DNA of 64,000 bases from Microlunatus soli (GTDB lineage Bacteria > Actinomycetota > Actinomycetes > Propionibacteriales > Propionibacteriaceae): NCBI RefSeq assembly GCF_900105385.1, contig NZ_LT629772.1, positions 1,736,001-1,800,000 on the forward strand, in the 5' to 3' direction. How positions within the stretch are numbered: position 1 is the stretch's first letter; the number at the start of each line of letters is the position of its first letter. The translations under genes were made by a program, and so were the position numbers. Positions 16,343-24,208 of the stretch are shown here, piece by piece. The notes under the pieces were generated by a model that was not told where the DNA came from, did not search any database, and saw only the letters and a program-made list of their open reading frames with translations.

Positions 16343-17470
16343 CTACCGGTCGATCGGGATACGGGTGGAGTCGACGGTGAACTCGGCCAACGCGTCGCGG
16401 ATCGGCTCCGAGCACAGGCCCGGGCCGGTCGGTACCGTGACGGAGCCGTTGTCGATCGTGATCGGCTCGGTGATGTCGGTGCGGTAGAAGCGGTCGGAGG
16501 CGGAGATGTCGCCGGGCAGGGTGAAACCGGGCAGCGCAGCCAGAGCGGCGTTGGCTGCCCGACCGATGCCGGTCTCGATCATGCCGCCGCACCAGACCGC
16601 GATGCCGTGGGCGCGGGCCAGGTCGTGGATCTTGCGGGCTTCCAGGTAGCCACCGACTCTGCCGGGCTTGATGTTGATCACGGCAGCCGCACCGAGGGTG
16701 ATCGCGTCGGCGGCGGCCTCGGCGGAGACGATCGATTCGTCCAGACACATCGGCGTCCGCATCTGCCGGGCCAGCTCGGCGTGCTGGCGGAGATCCTCCT
16801 CGCCGAGTGGCTGTTCGATCAGCAGCAGGTTGAAGTCGTCCAGCCGTCGCAACAGCGGGGCGTCGACCAAGGTGTAGGCCGCGTTGGCATCGACCTGGAG
16901 CAGCAGGTCATCGCCGAACCGCTCCCGGACCGCGCGGACTGGCGCGATGTCGCGCCCGGGTTCGATCTTCAGCTTGATCCGCACGTAGCCCTGATCGAGA
17001 TAGCCCTGGACGGTATCCAGGAGTTGATCAATGCTCGGCTGGATGCCGATGCTGACCCCGGACGGTACGGAGTCGCGGACCGCTCCCAGGTAGTCGGCGA
17101 ACCGGAGGTCACGACTGCGCAGTTGAGCATCAAGGACGGCCATCTCCACCGCGGCCTTGGCCATCCGGTGTCCGACGATCGGCTTGAGCAGATGGTCGAC
17201 GGTCTCTGCGGTCAGGTGTTCGGCGGCTGCCAGGATCGGCAGCAGGAAGTCGCCGATCACCCGGCGGGCGCCGGCGGCGTACTCGCTGGAGTAGAGCGGC
17301 TCGGCCATCGCGACGCACTCACCCCAGCCGGTGACCGGATCGCCATGATCATCGCGGGCTCGCAGTTCGAGGATGACGGCGATGCGTTCGGTCTGGGTGC
17401 CGAACGAGGTGGTGAACGGTGCCACCAACGGCATCGAGACGGTGTGCAGCAGCAACTCGTCGATCTTCAT
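16343..17470 (-). CDS. o-succinylbenzoate synthase (MenC) / N-succinylamino acid racemase family enzyme
   Basis: This is an enolase-superfamily enzyme of 375 residues. The capping domain (1-125) includes the LVAPFTTSFG substrate loop. The barrel carries K166-x-K168 as acid/base pair, metal ligands D194, E219 and D244, and K268 on the opposite face, the complete muconate-lactonising subgroup set. The family both makes o-succinylbenzoate for menaquinone and racemises N-succinylamino acids. No other men genes are here. Instead the gene follows a GNAT acyltransferase after 7 bases, the arrangement known for N-succinylamino acid racemases that convert D- to L-amino acids. I favour that role, as inference; MenC function cannot be excluded. 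Confidence 0.88.
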   Translation of the reverse strand: MKIDELLLHTVSMPLVAPFTTSFGTQTERIAVILELRARDDHGDPVTGWGECVAMAEPLYSSEYAAGARRVIGDFLLPILAAAEHLTAETVDHLLKPIVGHRMAKAAVEMAVLDAQLRSRDLRFADYLGAVRDSVPSGVSIGIQPSIDQLLDTVQGYLDQGYVRIKLKIEPGRDIAPVRAVRERFGDDLLLQVDANAAYTLVDAPLLRRLDDFNLLLIEQPLGEEDLRQHAELARQMRTPMCLDESIVSAEAAADAITLGAAAVINIKPGRVGGYLEARKIHDLARAHGIAVWCGGMIETGIGRAANAALAALPGFTLPGDISASDRFYRTDITEPITIDNGSVTVPTGPGLCSEPIRDALAEFTVDSTRIPIDR

Positions 17471-17477
17471 CGCAGCA

Positions 17478-18467
17478 TCAGTCCTTGTCGGCAGTCGTTG
17501 TCGAGTCGTTGTCGGTGGAGGTGGTGCGGATCAGTCGGTAGCACCCGACGTCGTTGTCCGGGTCGACGGCATCGGTCCGGGAGGACGCCAGGAAGGCGGC
17601 GACCCGCCAACCCGCGGCGAGCAGTGGCCGGAGAGTGTCGCGCAACGCGATTCGCCAGCTCATCGCCAGCTCGGGTGCACGGGATCGGACCGCTTCGATG
17701 TCGGCCGGGATGATCAACTCCACCAGGCCGACGTCGTGTCGCAGAGCCGTCGCCAGAGCCCGATCGTCGATCGTCGGACCACCTCGAACGATGTCCAGCA
17801 CGGTGCTGGCATCAGTCCTTCCGCAGGCAGCGGACGACGTCGGCGGGGTGCCGGCATCGTCGAGATCCCAACGGGTGAAGGCCCGATCGGACGGTTGACC
17901 CCGGTTGCGGTCGTCGTTCATCGGCCCGTAGAAGTCGACCAGGTATTCCTCCAGTCGGGCACCGAGCCGGTGCAGGTTGAATCGGGCGTTGCGGGCGATC
18001 AGCGGGTCGAAGGTCCAGGTGATCGACGTCAGGCCGTGCTCGACGGCCCAGGCTCGCTGGTGGTGTTTGATCGCGGTGCCGACGCCGGCCCCGGCTCGAC
18101 CGCCGAGGACGCCGGTGACGTGGGAATGCAGGGTGTCCAGGCCGTCACCGGTGACGAAGCCGATGCTGCCGGCGACCAGTTCTGATCCGGCATAGGCGCC
18201 GCTGACATAGCCCTGACCGTGCATCATCGCGGCGACGATGGACGGGTCGACCGGTGCGTGATCATCGGGCACACCCCAGATCCGAGCCAGCAATCCGACC
18301 AACGCCGCTGCCTCGGATTTGCTGCGCAGTAACGAGATCCGGACGCCGGACCGCTGTGCAGCCAGGCCGGCCGTCCGTTGGGCGGCGCGCACACCGTCGG
18401 CGAGGTCGGCTGGTCGCCCGGTGATCATCGGAGCAGCCGTCGAGCCGTCACGGAAGGGTCGGGACAT
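17478..18467 (-). CDS. GNAT-family N-acyltransferase linked to the racemase
   Basis: The 329-residue protein has a GNAT core at roughly residues 45-200: a V-x-G strand (LVAGSIGFV) and an acyl-CoA pyrophosphate loop region GRAGAGVGTAIKHHQRAWA, then the ITWTFDPLIARNARFNLHRLGA segment. That last segment is characteristic of the acyltransferases encoded next to N-succinylamino acid racemases. By analogy it would succinylate or acetylate D-amino acids. It overlaps the S9 peptidase gene by 20 bases upstream and is followed by the racemase 7 bases downstream, so the three form one operon. Confidence 0.82.
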   Translation of the reverse strand: MSRPFRDGSTAAPMITGRPADLADGVRAAQRTAGLAAQRSGVRISLLRSKSEAAALVGLLARIWGVPDDHAPVDPSIVAAMMHGQGYVSGAYAGSELVAGSIGFVTGDGLDTLHSHVTGVLGGRAGAGVGTAIKHHQRAWAVEHGLTSITWTFDPLIARNARFNLHRLGARLEEYLVDFYGPMNDDRNRGQPSDRAFTRWDLDDAGTPPTSSAACGRTDASTVLDIVRGGPTIDDRALATALRHDVGLVELIIPADIEAVRSRAPELAMSWRIALRDTLRPLLAAGWRVAAFLASSRTDAVDPDNDVGCYRLIRTTSTDNDSTTTADKD

Positions 18468-20460
18468 AGCGATCCAACCAGTCCAACAACCGCCGCCCGT
18501 AGTCGACCCGATGCGACGGCCGACCGTTGATCAAGAAGCCGTGGGCGGCACCGGGGTAGACCACCAGCCGGGTGGGGACCTGCTGCAACCGGAGCGCACC
18601 GAACCAACGCTCACCCTGATTGACCGGGCAACGGTGATCTTGTTCGCCGTGCAACACCAGCGTCGGCGTGCTGACCTGACCGACAGCGGTGATCGGTGAT
18701 CCCGCCGCCAGATCGTGCTGCTCGGTGACCGGGTCGGTCCGTCCGAACGCGCGCGTCAGTTCGACGCCGAGATCGGAGGCCCCGAGCTGGGCGTTCAGGT
18801 CGCAGACCAGCCCGCCGGCGACGGCCGCGGCGAACCGATCGGTGTGGGCCGTCAGATGACAACTGGTGAAGCCGCCGTAGCTGTAGCCGGTGATCGCGAC
18901 CCGGTCCTCGTCGACCAGTCCTTCGCTGATCAATCGGTCGATCGGCTCCAGGAAGTCGGCCTGGTCGGCGACACCCCAGCCACCGACAACGGCACGCAGA
19001 AAGTCCTCACCGTAGCCGTCCGAGCCGCGCGGGTTGAGGGTCAACACATTCCAGCCGCGTCGGGCCAGTTCCTGCTGGTAGAGATGGGTCGCGTCCGCGA
19101 CCCCCGTCCAGGCGTTGTGCGGGCCGCCGTGGACGTCGAGCAACAACGGGGCCGGTCCGTTGGTGTTCGGGGCACGCAACAACCAGCCGTGCACCCGACG
19201 ACCGTCACTGATCATGAACTCCCGCTGCTGCTGGGCCAGGGGTCGGCGGTCGTCCAGCAGATCGGCACTGATGCTCGTCGCGATCCGCAGCGACGGCTCG
19301 TCCAGCCGGACGAAGGCCACCTCGCCGTAGGACGCGTCGTCGGTGATGATCACCGCTGCGACCGGCGCAGCCGCGGCGACCGCGACTGCGTCGACGCGCT
19401 GTTGATCACCGGCGACGACCGGCTGCGCGCGTCCTCCCCCGACCGGCATCCGATACAGGTGGGTCCAGCCCCGATCCCTGATGCAGAAGGCGATCTCGCC
19501 GGTGCTGGTGAGAGCCGGGGGCGCGCCCGGATAGGCAGCCGAACCGCCGGGCATGATGTTGCGGTCGAGGTGGCCGGTGAGGTCGCGGTCCGGAGCGCCG
19601 TCCAGCCGGAGGGTCAACAGTCGCGCGTTACCGATCTCGGCGTCCTGTCGTCCGACCGCGACGACACCGCTGTTGTCCTCGAGCCAGAGCAGCGGTCCGC
19701 TGACATGCCGACTGGTGCCGATCCGGGTCGGTACGCCGCCGCTGACGGGGATGCGGTAGGCCGAGGAGGTCATTGCGCGATCGGACCCGGCGTCGAGCCG
19801 GGCTGTGAAGGCGATCATGGTCCCGCTCGGCGACACCGCGGGCTGTCCGGCGTGCCAGTCCCCCGCCGTCAACTGCCGGACGGTGCGGGAGTCGAGCTCG
19901 ACAGCATGCAGATGCTGGCGCCTGGTGCCGAAGCGACCGATGCCGTCGGCCTTGAACAGCAGGTCGTCGGCGACGATCGGCGCCGATTCCGCCTCGCCAA
20001 CACCAGCCCCGCCGCTACCAGTCTCGCCGGCACCAGCCCCGTCATCACCCGTCTCGACGTCAGCTTCGGCCCGGGTCTGTGCGACGAAGACGATCATGGA
20101 ACCGTCCGGCGTCCAGACCGGTGGTCCGGCCCCGAGGGCACGATCGGTCAGCACGCTGACCTCGCCGCCGGTGACCGCGACCGTACACAGCTGTGGCACG
20201 TCGTCGATCTTTCGCAGGAAGGCGATCGTGCTGCCGTCCGGCGAGCAGACCGGTGCGGAGTCGTACGGGCCGTCGGTGATCGGGCGGTCGGCGAGCTCCG
20301 GGCCGACCGCGTGCAGTCGACCGGTGATGCTGTCCGAGGTCCGGTCCGATCGTTGCCGGACGTACACGGCGATCGTTCCGTCCGGGTTGATCGTCGGGCC
20401 GGTCGGGATCTCGATCCGATACAGGGTGTCGATCCAACCGGTGTCGGGTGCGGCCTCCAT
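18448..20460 (-). CDS. S9 family (prolyl oligopeptidase/acylaminoacyl peptidase-type) serine peptidase
   Basis: The 670-residue protein has an N-terminal beta-propeller (about 1-400, with repeated PVCSPDGSTIAF, VWTPDGSMIVF and AVSPSGTMIAF blades) that screens substrate size, and a C-terminal alpha/beta hydrolase domain with the triad S527 (GYSYGG), D608 (GEQDHRCP) and H640 (GAAHGF). The family cleaves short peptides, including N-acylated ones. There is no signal peptide. It is the first gene of the operon with the GNAT enzyme and the racemase; GAGGTGC precedes the ATG. An insert of Gly/Ala/Glu repeats (near residue 145) looks low-complexity. Confidence 0.93.
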   Translation of the reverse strand: MEAAPDTGWIDTLYRIEIPTGPTINPDGTIAVYVRQRSDRTSDSITGRLHAVGPELADRPITDGPYDSAPVCSPDGSTIAFLRKIDDVPQLCTVAVTGGEVSVLTDRALGAGPPVWTPDGSMIVFVAQTRAEADVETGDDGAGAGETGSGGAGVGEAESAPIVADDLLFKADGIGRFGTRRQHLHAVELDSRTVRQLTAGDWHAGQPAVSPSGTMIAFTARLDAGSDRAMTSSAYRIPVSGGVPTRIGTSRHVSGPLLWLEDNSGVVAVGRQDAEIGNARLLTLRLDGAPDRDLTGHLDRNIMPGGSAAYPGAPPALTSTGEIAFCIRDRGWTHLYRMPVGGGRAQPVVAGDQQRVDAVAVAAAAPVAAVIITDDASYGEVAFVRLDEPSLRIATSISADLLDDRRPLAQQQREFMISDGRRVHGWLLRAPNTNGPAPLLLDVHGGPHNAWTGVADATHLYQQELARRGWNVLTLNPRGSDGYGEDFLRAVVGGWGVADQADFLEPIDRLISEGLVDEDRVAITGYSYGGFTSCHLTAHTDRFAAAVAGGLVCDLNAQLGASDLGVELTRAFGRTDPVTEQHDLAAGSPITAVGQVSTPTLVLHGEQDHRCPVNQGERWFGALRLQQVPTRLVVYPGAAHGFLINGRPSHRVDYGRRLLDWLDRYVPTLP

Positions 20461-20496
20461 GCACCTCAGCCTGCCCTACCCCGGACCGCCGGACCG

Positions 20497-20512
20497 TTGG
20501 CCGATCGGCCAA
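20497..20512. promoter_or_regulatory. 16-bp perfect palindrome upstream of the S9-GNAT-racemase operon
   Basis: TTGGCCGATCGGCCAA lies 36 bases upstream of the S9 peptidase start, within the 120-base gap to the previous minus-strand gene. It is a plausible operator; no regulator gene is adjacent. Confidence 0.4.
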
Positions 20513-20580
20513 ACTTCCGGTCCTCGATTCGTGCAACGGCCGGCCGGGATCGGTTCGGCCGGCGGCTCGGTGCAGCGGCC

Positions 20581-21309
20581 TCAGGTGTGATCCACCCAAT
20601 TCGGCCCTCCGGGGCGGTACTGCGAATCGCACAGCATGCTGTCCCCTGGTTGCCAGGTGCACAGGTAGACGTGGTTGCCGTCGGGATCGGACAGTACCCA
20701 GACCGACGGTGCGCCGTGATCACTGATCAGGCTGCCGCCGGCGGCCAGTGCGGCGTCGATGCGGGGCCGGACCTGCGCCGGGTCGACCCAGAGGTGAGGA
20801 TGCCAGACCCGTCGGGACGACGCGTCGGGGTCGGTCCGGAACCAGAGCATCGGCAGACCGGTGCGGATATCGCCGACATCACCCCAGTCGTCAGTGCCGA
20901 TCACGTGCTCGGAGTCCAACACCGCCGCCCAGAACGGCGCGATCTTGTCGTAGCCGGGTGTGTCCAGGCCGAGCTCGATCCTGGTGATGCTGCCGCACTC
21001 GAGTTCGGCGCCCGCAGCAGTGACGATCTCGGTCACCCGGCCGGCCAGCGTCAGATCGGTCTCGGTGACACCGCCGTCATCCCGGCTGGACAGTCTGACG
21101 TCGATCAGGAACGGGCGCAGATCGAGTTCTGCCCGATGGTTCAGCTCCTCGGCTGCTCGCCCGATGGACGCCACCAGCTCGAGCCCTTGGCTGAAGCCTT
21201 CGGTGTGAATGCGGGTCTGTAGTCCGCCTTGCCCGTAGGACAGCAGCAGGGTCCAGCCGTCGAGCTCGGCCGCTCCGATCTGCTGCCCGGTCAGCACCTG
21301 GGTGGTCAT
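20581..21309 (-). CDS. Pterin-4a-carbinolamine dehydratase-like domain fused to a VOC (glyoxalase-like) domain
   Basis: Residues 1-100 resemble 4a-hydroxytetrahydrobiopterin dehydratase: LTGQQIGAAELDGW at the start and EELNHRAELDL followed by DVRLSSRDDGGVTETD. The second catalytic histidine of the classical HH pair is Arg. Residues 105-242 form a vicinal-oxygen-chelate domain ending VWVLSDPDGNHVYLC. Such fusions are widespread in actinobacteria but have no proven reaction. The start at 21309 has AGGGAGA upstream; the longer open frame has no coding character. It is divergent from a WYL regulator, with a palindrome between them. Confidence 0.82.
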   Translation of the reverse strand: MTTQVLTGQQIGAAELDGWTLLLSYGQGGLQTRIHTEGFSQGLELVASIGRAAEELNHRAELDLRPFLIDVRLSSRDDGGVTETDLTLAGRVTEIVTAAGAELECGSITRIELGLDTPGYDKIAPFWAAVLDSEHVIGTDDWGDVGDIRTGLPMLWFRTDPDASSRRVWHPHLWVDPAQVRPRIDAALAAGGSLISDHGAPSVWVLSDPDGNHVYLCTWQPGDSMLCDSQYRPGGPNWVDHT

Positions 21310-21383
21310 AGTGGTCTCCCTCTCGATGATGAGTCTGCCGTCGGATCCTGCTGGACGTTTCTTCGACCGTAGCCAACAAAACC

Positions 21384-21399
21384 GGACAGCTGTCTGTCC
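21384..21399. promoter_or_regulatory. Inverted repeat between the PCD-VOC gene and the WYL regulator gene
   Basis: GGACAG, a 4-base spacer, then CTGTCC form a perfect inverted repeat in the 114-base divergent gap. It is a candidate operator for the WYL-domain regulator acting on both promoters. Confidence 0.5.
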
Positions 21400-21423
21400 T
21401 GTTCTGTTGCTAATTTGGCGATC

Positions 21424-22395
21424 ATGCGAGCCGAGCGTCTGGTGGGTATCGCACTGCTGCTGCAGGCACACCGACGACTGACCGCGCCAGAGCTGGCGCG
21501 CCGCCTCGACGTGTCCGAGCGGACGATCCGCCGGGACCTCGACACCCTGCTGCTCTCCGGTCTCCCGCTGTATTCCGAGCGCGGCCGCGGCGGCGGATGG
21601 GCATTGCTCGACGGTCCCGCGATCAACCTGTCGGCGCTGACCACCGAGGAGGCACAGGCGCTCTTCCTCGTCACCGGTCCGGAGCTGCTGGCCGGCCTCG
21701 GGATGGAGGAGGGCGTGACCTCGGCCGTCCGCAAGCTGCTCGCCGCTCTCCCGGCCACCACCCGCGAGCAGGCCGACCGGACCCGGCAGGCCATCCACAT
21801 CGATCCGACCCGGTGGGGACGTCCGGCGCAGCCGGTGCCTGCCGCATTGTCGGCGTTGCGGGCCGCCGTTGTCGCCGGTGTTCGGGTCGATCTCGGCTAC
21901 GCCCCGCCGGCGACCGAACCGACGGTCCGCCGGGTTCACCCGTACGGACTCGTCTGCAAGAACGGGAGTTGGTATCTGGTCGCCGGTGTGGACGCCGACC
22001 TGCGGACCTTCCGGGTGTCCCGGGTCAGCAGCACCGTCGCCACCCGCGAGCCGGTCGAGCGGCCGGACGGCTTCGATCTCGTCCGTGCCTGGGAGGACGT
22101 CAACCGCCGCCAGGTGCCTTGCTGGCGAACACGGGTGGAGGTGACCTTCCGGGTCCGATCGGAGGCTGTCGGCCGGGTCGCCTCGGCGTTGCCCGAAGAC
22201 GCCCGGCTACAGCCGGTCGACACCGAACCAGGATCGGCGCGCGTGTTCCGGGCCACCTTCACCTCGGTCCACGAGGCGGCTTGTGAACTGATCCGTCTCG
22301 GCGACGGCGTCCAGCTGCTCGAACCGGCGTCGGTCCGCGCCGAGCTGGTCCGGATCGGGCATCGGCTGATCGCCGCCCACGCACCGCAGTGGTGA
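21424..22395 (+). CDS. HTH/WYL-domain transcriptional regulator
   Basis: The N-terminal winged helix (AERLVGIALLLQAHRRLTAPELARRL, then a SERTIRRDLDTL recognition helix) is of the DeoR/HTH_11 type. The WYL domain at about 140-225 contains RRVHPYGLVCKNGSWYLVAG, a ligand-sensing Sm-like fold, and a WCX extension follows. The ATG at 21424 is chosen because the HTH begins there. It probably controls the divergent PCD-VOC gene and itself through the inverted repeat in between. The ligand is unknown. Confidence 0.9.
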   Translation: MRAERLVGIALLLQAHRRLTAPELARRLDVSERTIRRDLDTLLLSGLPLYSERGRGGGWALLDGPAINLSALTTEEAQALFLVTGPELLAGLGMEEGVTSAVRKLLAALPATTREQADRTRQAIHIDPTRWGRPAQPVPAALSALRAAVVAGVRVDLGYAPPATEPTVRRVHPYGLVCKNGSWYLVAGVDADLRTFRVSRVSSTVATREPVERPDGFDLVRAWEDVNRRQVPCWRTRVEVTFRVRSEAVGRVASALPEDARLQPVDTEPGSARVFRATFTSVHEAACELIRLGDGVQLLEPASVRAELVRIGHRLIAAHAPQW

Positions 22396-22423
22396 CGGTG
22401 CCGGGGTGACCGGAAGTCATCTC

Positions 22424-24052
22424 TCAGCCCGTGGCCGTCGCGGCATCGCCGACAAGCCGCAACTGCAGCATCAGACCGAGTCGGGTGTCGGGATCGGCCA
22501 GGTCAAGGTCGGCGATCTCACTGAGCCGACGGAGCCGGTAGCGGAACGTGTTCTTGTGGATGTGCAGTTCGGCCGACGCCCCGTTGACATCACCGAACGA
22601 TTCCAGCCAGGCCCGCAGGGTCTCGACCAGACCGGCATCGTGCGCGGCATCGTAGGCGAGCAACGCCGCCAGCGGACCGGTGTCCAGGTCGTCCGACTCG
22701 GTCAGATGATCACGAACCTTGATCAACAGGATGGCCGCCTGCACCTGATCGGCGGTCGCCAGCCGTCGGGTCCGTGGCCGTTGCCGGTCCTCGGCGAGCA
22801 CCCGCAGGGTCGCGTCGGCATCGCGCCGGGAGCAGGCCAGGGTCTCCACATCCTCGGCGGACCGACCGATCCCGACCAGCGGGCTGGAAGCGAACGTTGC
22901 GCTGCGGCGTACGAAGTCCTCGGCCAGCTGGACCGCCGCCTGCAGTCCGCGATCCTCCGACAACGGCTGGACGGCGTACACCACATCGCCCAGTACGGCG
23001 GTGCGGACCGACGGATGAGCCGCAGCGAGGTACATCTGCAGCGAGCCCGCCAGCCGGTCCACCCCGCGTTGCGCGTCGCCGCTCTGATCATCGACGCCGA
23101 AGGCGAGGACGCACGCCGGACCGTCCGGAAAGCCTGCTCGGCGGGCGGCCTGTACGGCCTGCGGTCCGCCCTCGAGCAGTGTGATCACTTCCTCGGCGCG
23201 CTGCCGCCGAGCCGACTCGGTGCTCATCCGATTGCGCATGATCGACAACGCCACCACGCCGGCCGCCTCGACCAGGCCGAGCCGCTGCTGCTCGGTGAGC
23301 GGTCCGTCCTCGGCATCGGTTTCTGCCGCCACCGCCCAGATCGATCCGAGGATCTCACCGCCGGCCGCCAGCCGGATCGCCACCCGCGGCAGCACCTCGG
23401 GCCCCAGCGATGCCACGTACACCGGCCCGTCGGTGCCGTAGATCCGGGAGAAGACGCCGTCCTGGCTGAGCCGCTCGGAATAACCGGCCGGTACCTGTTG
23501 ACCGAGCACGGTCTGCTGCCGGGCCAGATCGGCTTCCTGCTGATCGGAGGAATAGGCCAGGATCCGAGACGACAGATCCTCGATCGTCACCGGCCCGCCG
23601 ACCAATGCGGCGATCGTATTGGCCAGCTCGAACAGATCGGCCCCCGCCGCACCGAATCCGCGATCACCCGCGCCGGCGGCGGTCAACTGGGATTCGATCA
23701 TGGAGGCCAACTGCAGCCAGGACGCCCCGCGGACGAGATCCAGCACCGGCAGCCGGGTGGACCGGACCGCCTCCCGGACCGCGCTGCCGGTGGTCAGCTG
23801 ATCGCGCAGGACGACGCCGGCTGCTCCGGCAGCAGCCGCGTTCTTGATCAAGGTCGACGCGGATTCGTCATCGGTGACTCCGGCTCCGAAGATCAGCTCG
23901 CCGGCCGCGACCGGCAACGGTTCCAGCGGATCATGGATGCCGATGGTCGCCACCGGGGCACGCAGGTCGACCGCGTCGTCGACCGCCCTGATCAGGGTGA
24001 AGCCCAGGCTGTCGAGCAACTGCTCGATCGTCGTTGACGTCTCACCGAACAA
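22424..24052 (-). CDS. PucR family transcriptional regulator
   Basis: The 542-residue protein has an N-terminal PucR (purine catabolism regulator-type) sensor domain (about 1-125), a central GGDEF-like/GAF-like part and the C-terminal PucR HTH (LRAWLESFGDVNGASAELHIHKNTFRYRL). A TTG at 24052 is the likely start: it has GGAGGAGG seven bases upstream and homologues begin near here. The upstream frame crosses the region next to a long palindrome. Neighbouring genes suggest control of the N-acyl-D-amino-acid deacylase region; this is inference. PucR regulators usually sense a catabolic substrate. Confidence 0.9.
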   Translation of the reverse strand: MFGETSTTIEQLLDSLGFTLIRAVDDAVDLRAPVATIGIHDPLEPLPVAAGELIFGAGVTDDESASTLIKNAAAAGAAGVVLRDQLTTGSAVREAVRSTRLPVLDLVRGASWLQLASMIESQLTAAGAGDRGFGAAGADLFELANTIAALVGGPVTIEDLSSRILAYSSDQQEADLARQQTVLGQQVPAGYSERLSQDGVFSRIYGTDGPVYVASLGPEVLPRVAIRLAAGGEILGSIWAVAAETDAEDGPLTEQQRLGLVEAAGVVALSIMRNRMSTESARRQRAEEVITLLEGGPQAVQAARRAGFPDGPACVLAFGVDDQSGDAQRGVDRLAGSLQMYLAAAHPSVRTAVLGDVVYAVQPLSEDRGLQAAVQLAEDFVRRSATFASSPLVGIGRSAEDVETLACSRRDADATLRVLAEDRQRPRTRRLATADQVQAAILLIKVRDHLTESDDLDTGPLAALLAYDAAHDAGLVETLRAWLESFGDVNGASAELHIHKNTFRYRLRRLSEIADLDLADPDTRLGLMLQLRLVGDAATATG

Positions 24053-24129
24053 GGTTCGCCTCCTCCCGCTGTCTCGCACCGTACTCTGCGGCGGAGCATG
24101 GCGCCCTTCTTCGCCAGTTGGGATGCCCA

Positions 24130-24200
24130 CACCCGCCGACCCGCCATTTTCTCCCCGACACGCCGGGCGTGTCGGGGAGAAAATGGCGGGTCGGCGGGTG
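24130..24200. repeat. Perfect 71-base palindrome (35-bp arms, 1-base centre)
   Basis: All 35 positions from 24130 to 24164 pair with 24166-24200; I checked each base. The arm includes CATTTTCTCCCCGACACG. It lies between the deacylase stop and the pucR-like start, both on the minus strand. It could be an intergenic repeat of REP type or a strong transcription stop after the deacylase, but no T-run follows the stem on the minus strand. Confidence 0.9.
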
Positions 24201-24208
24201 GGGTGGGG

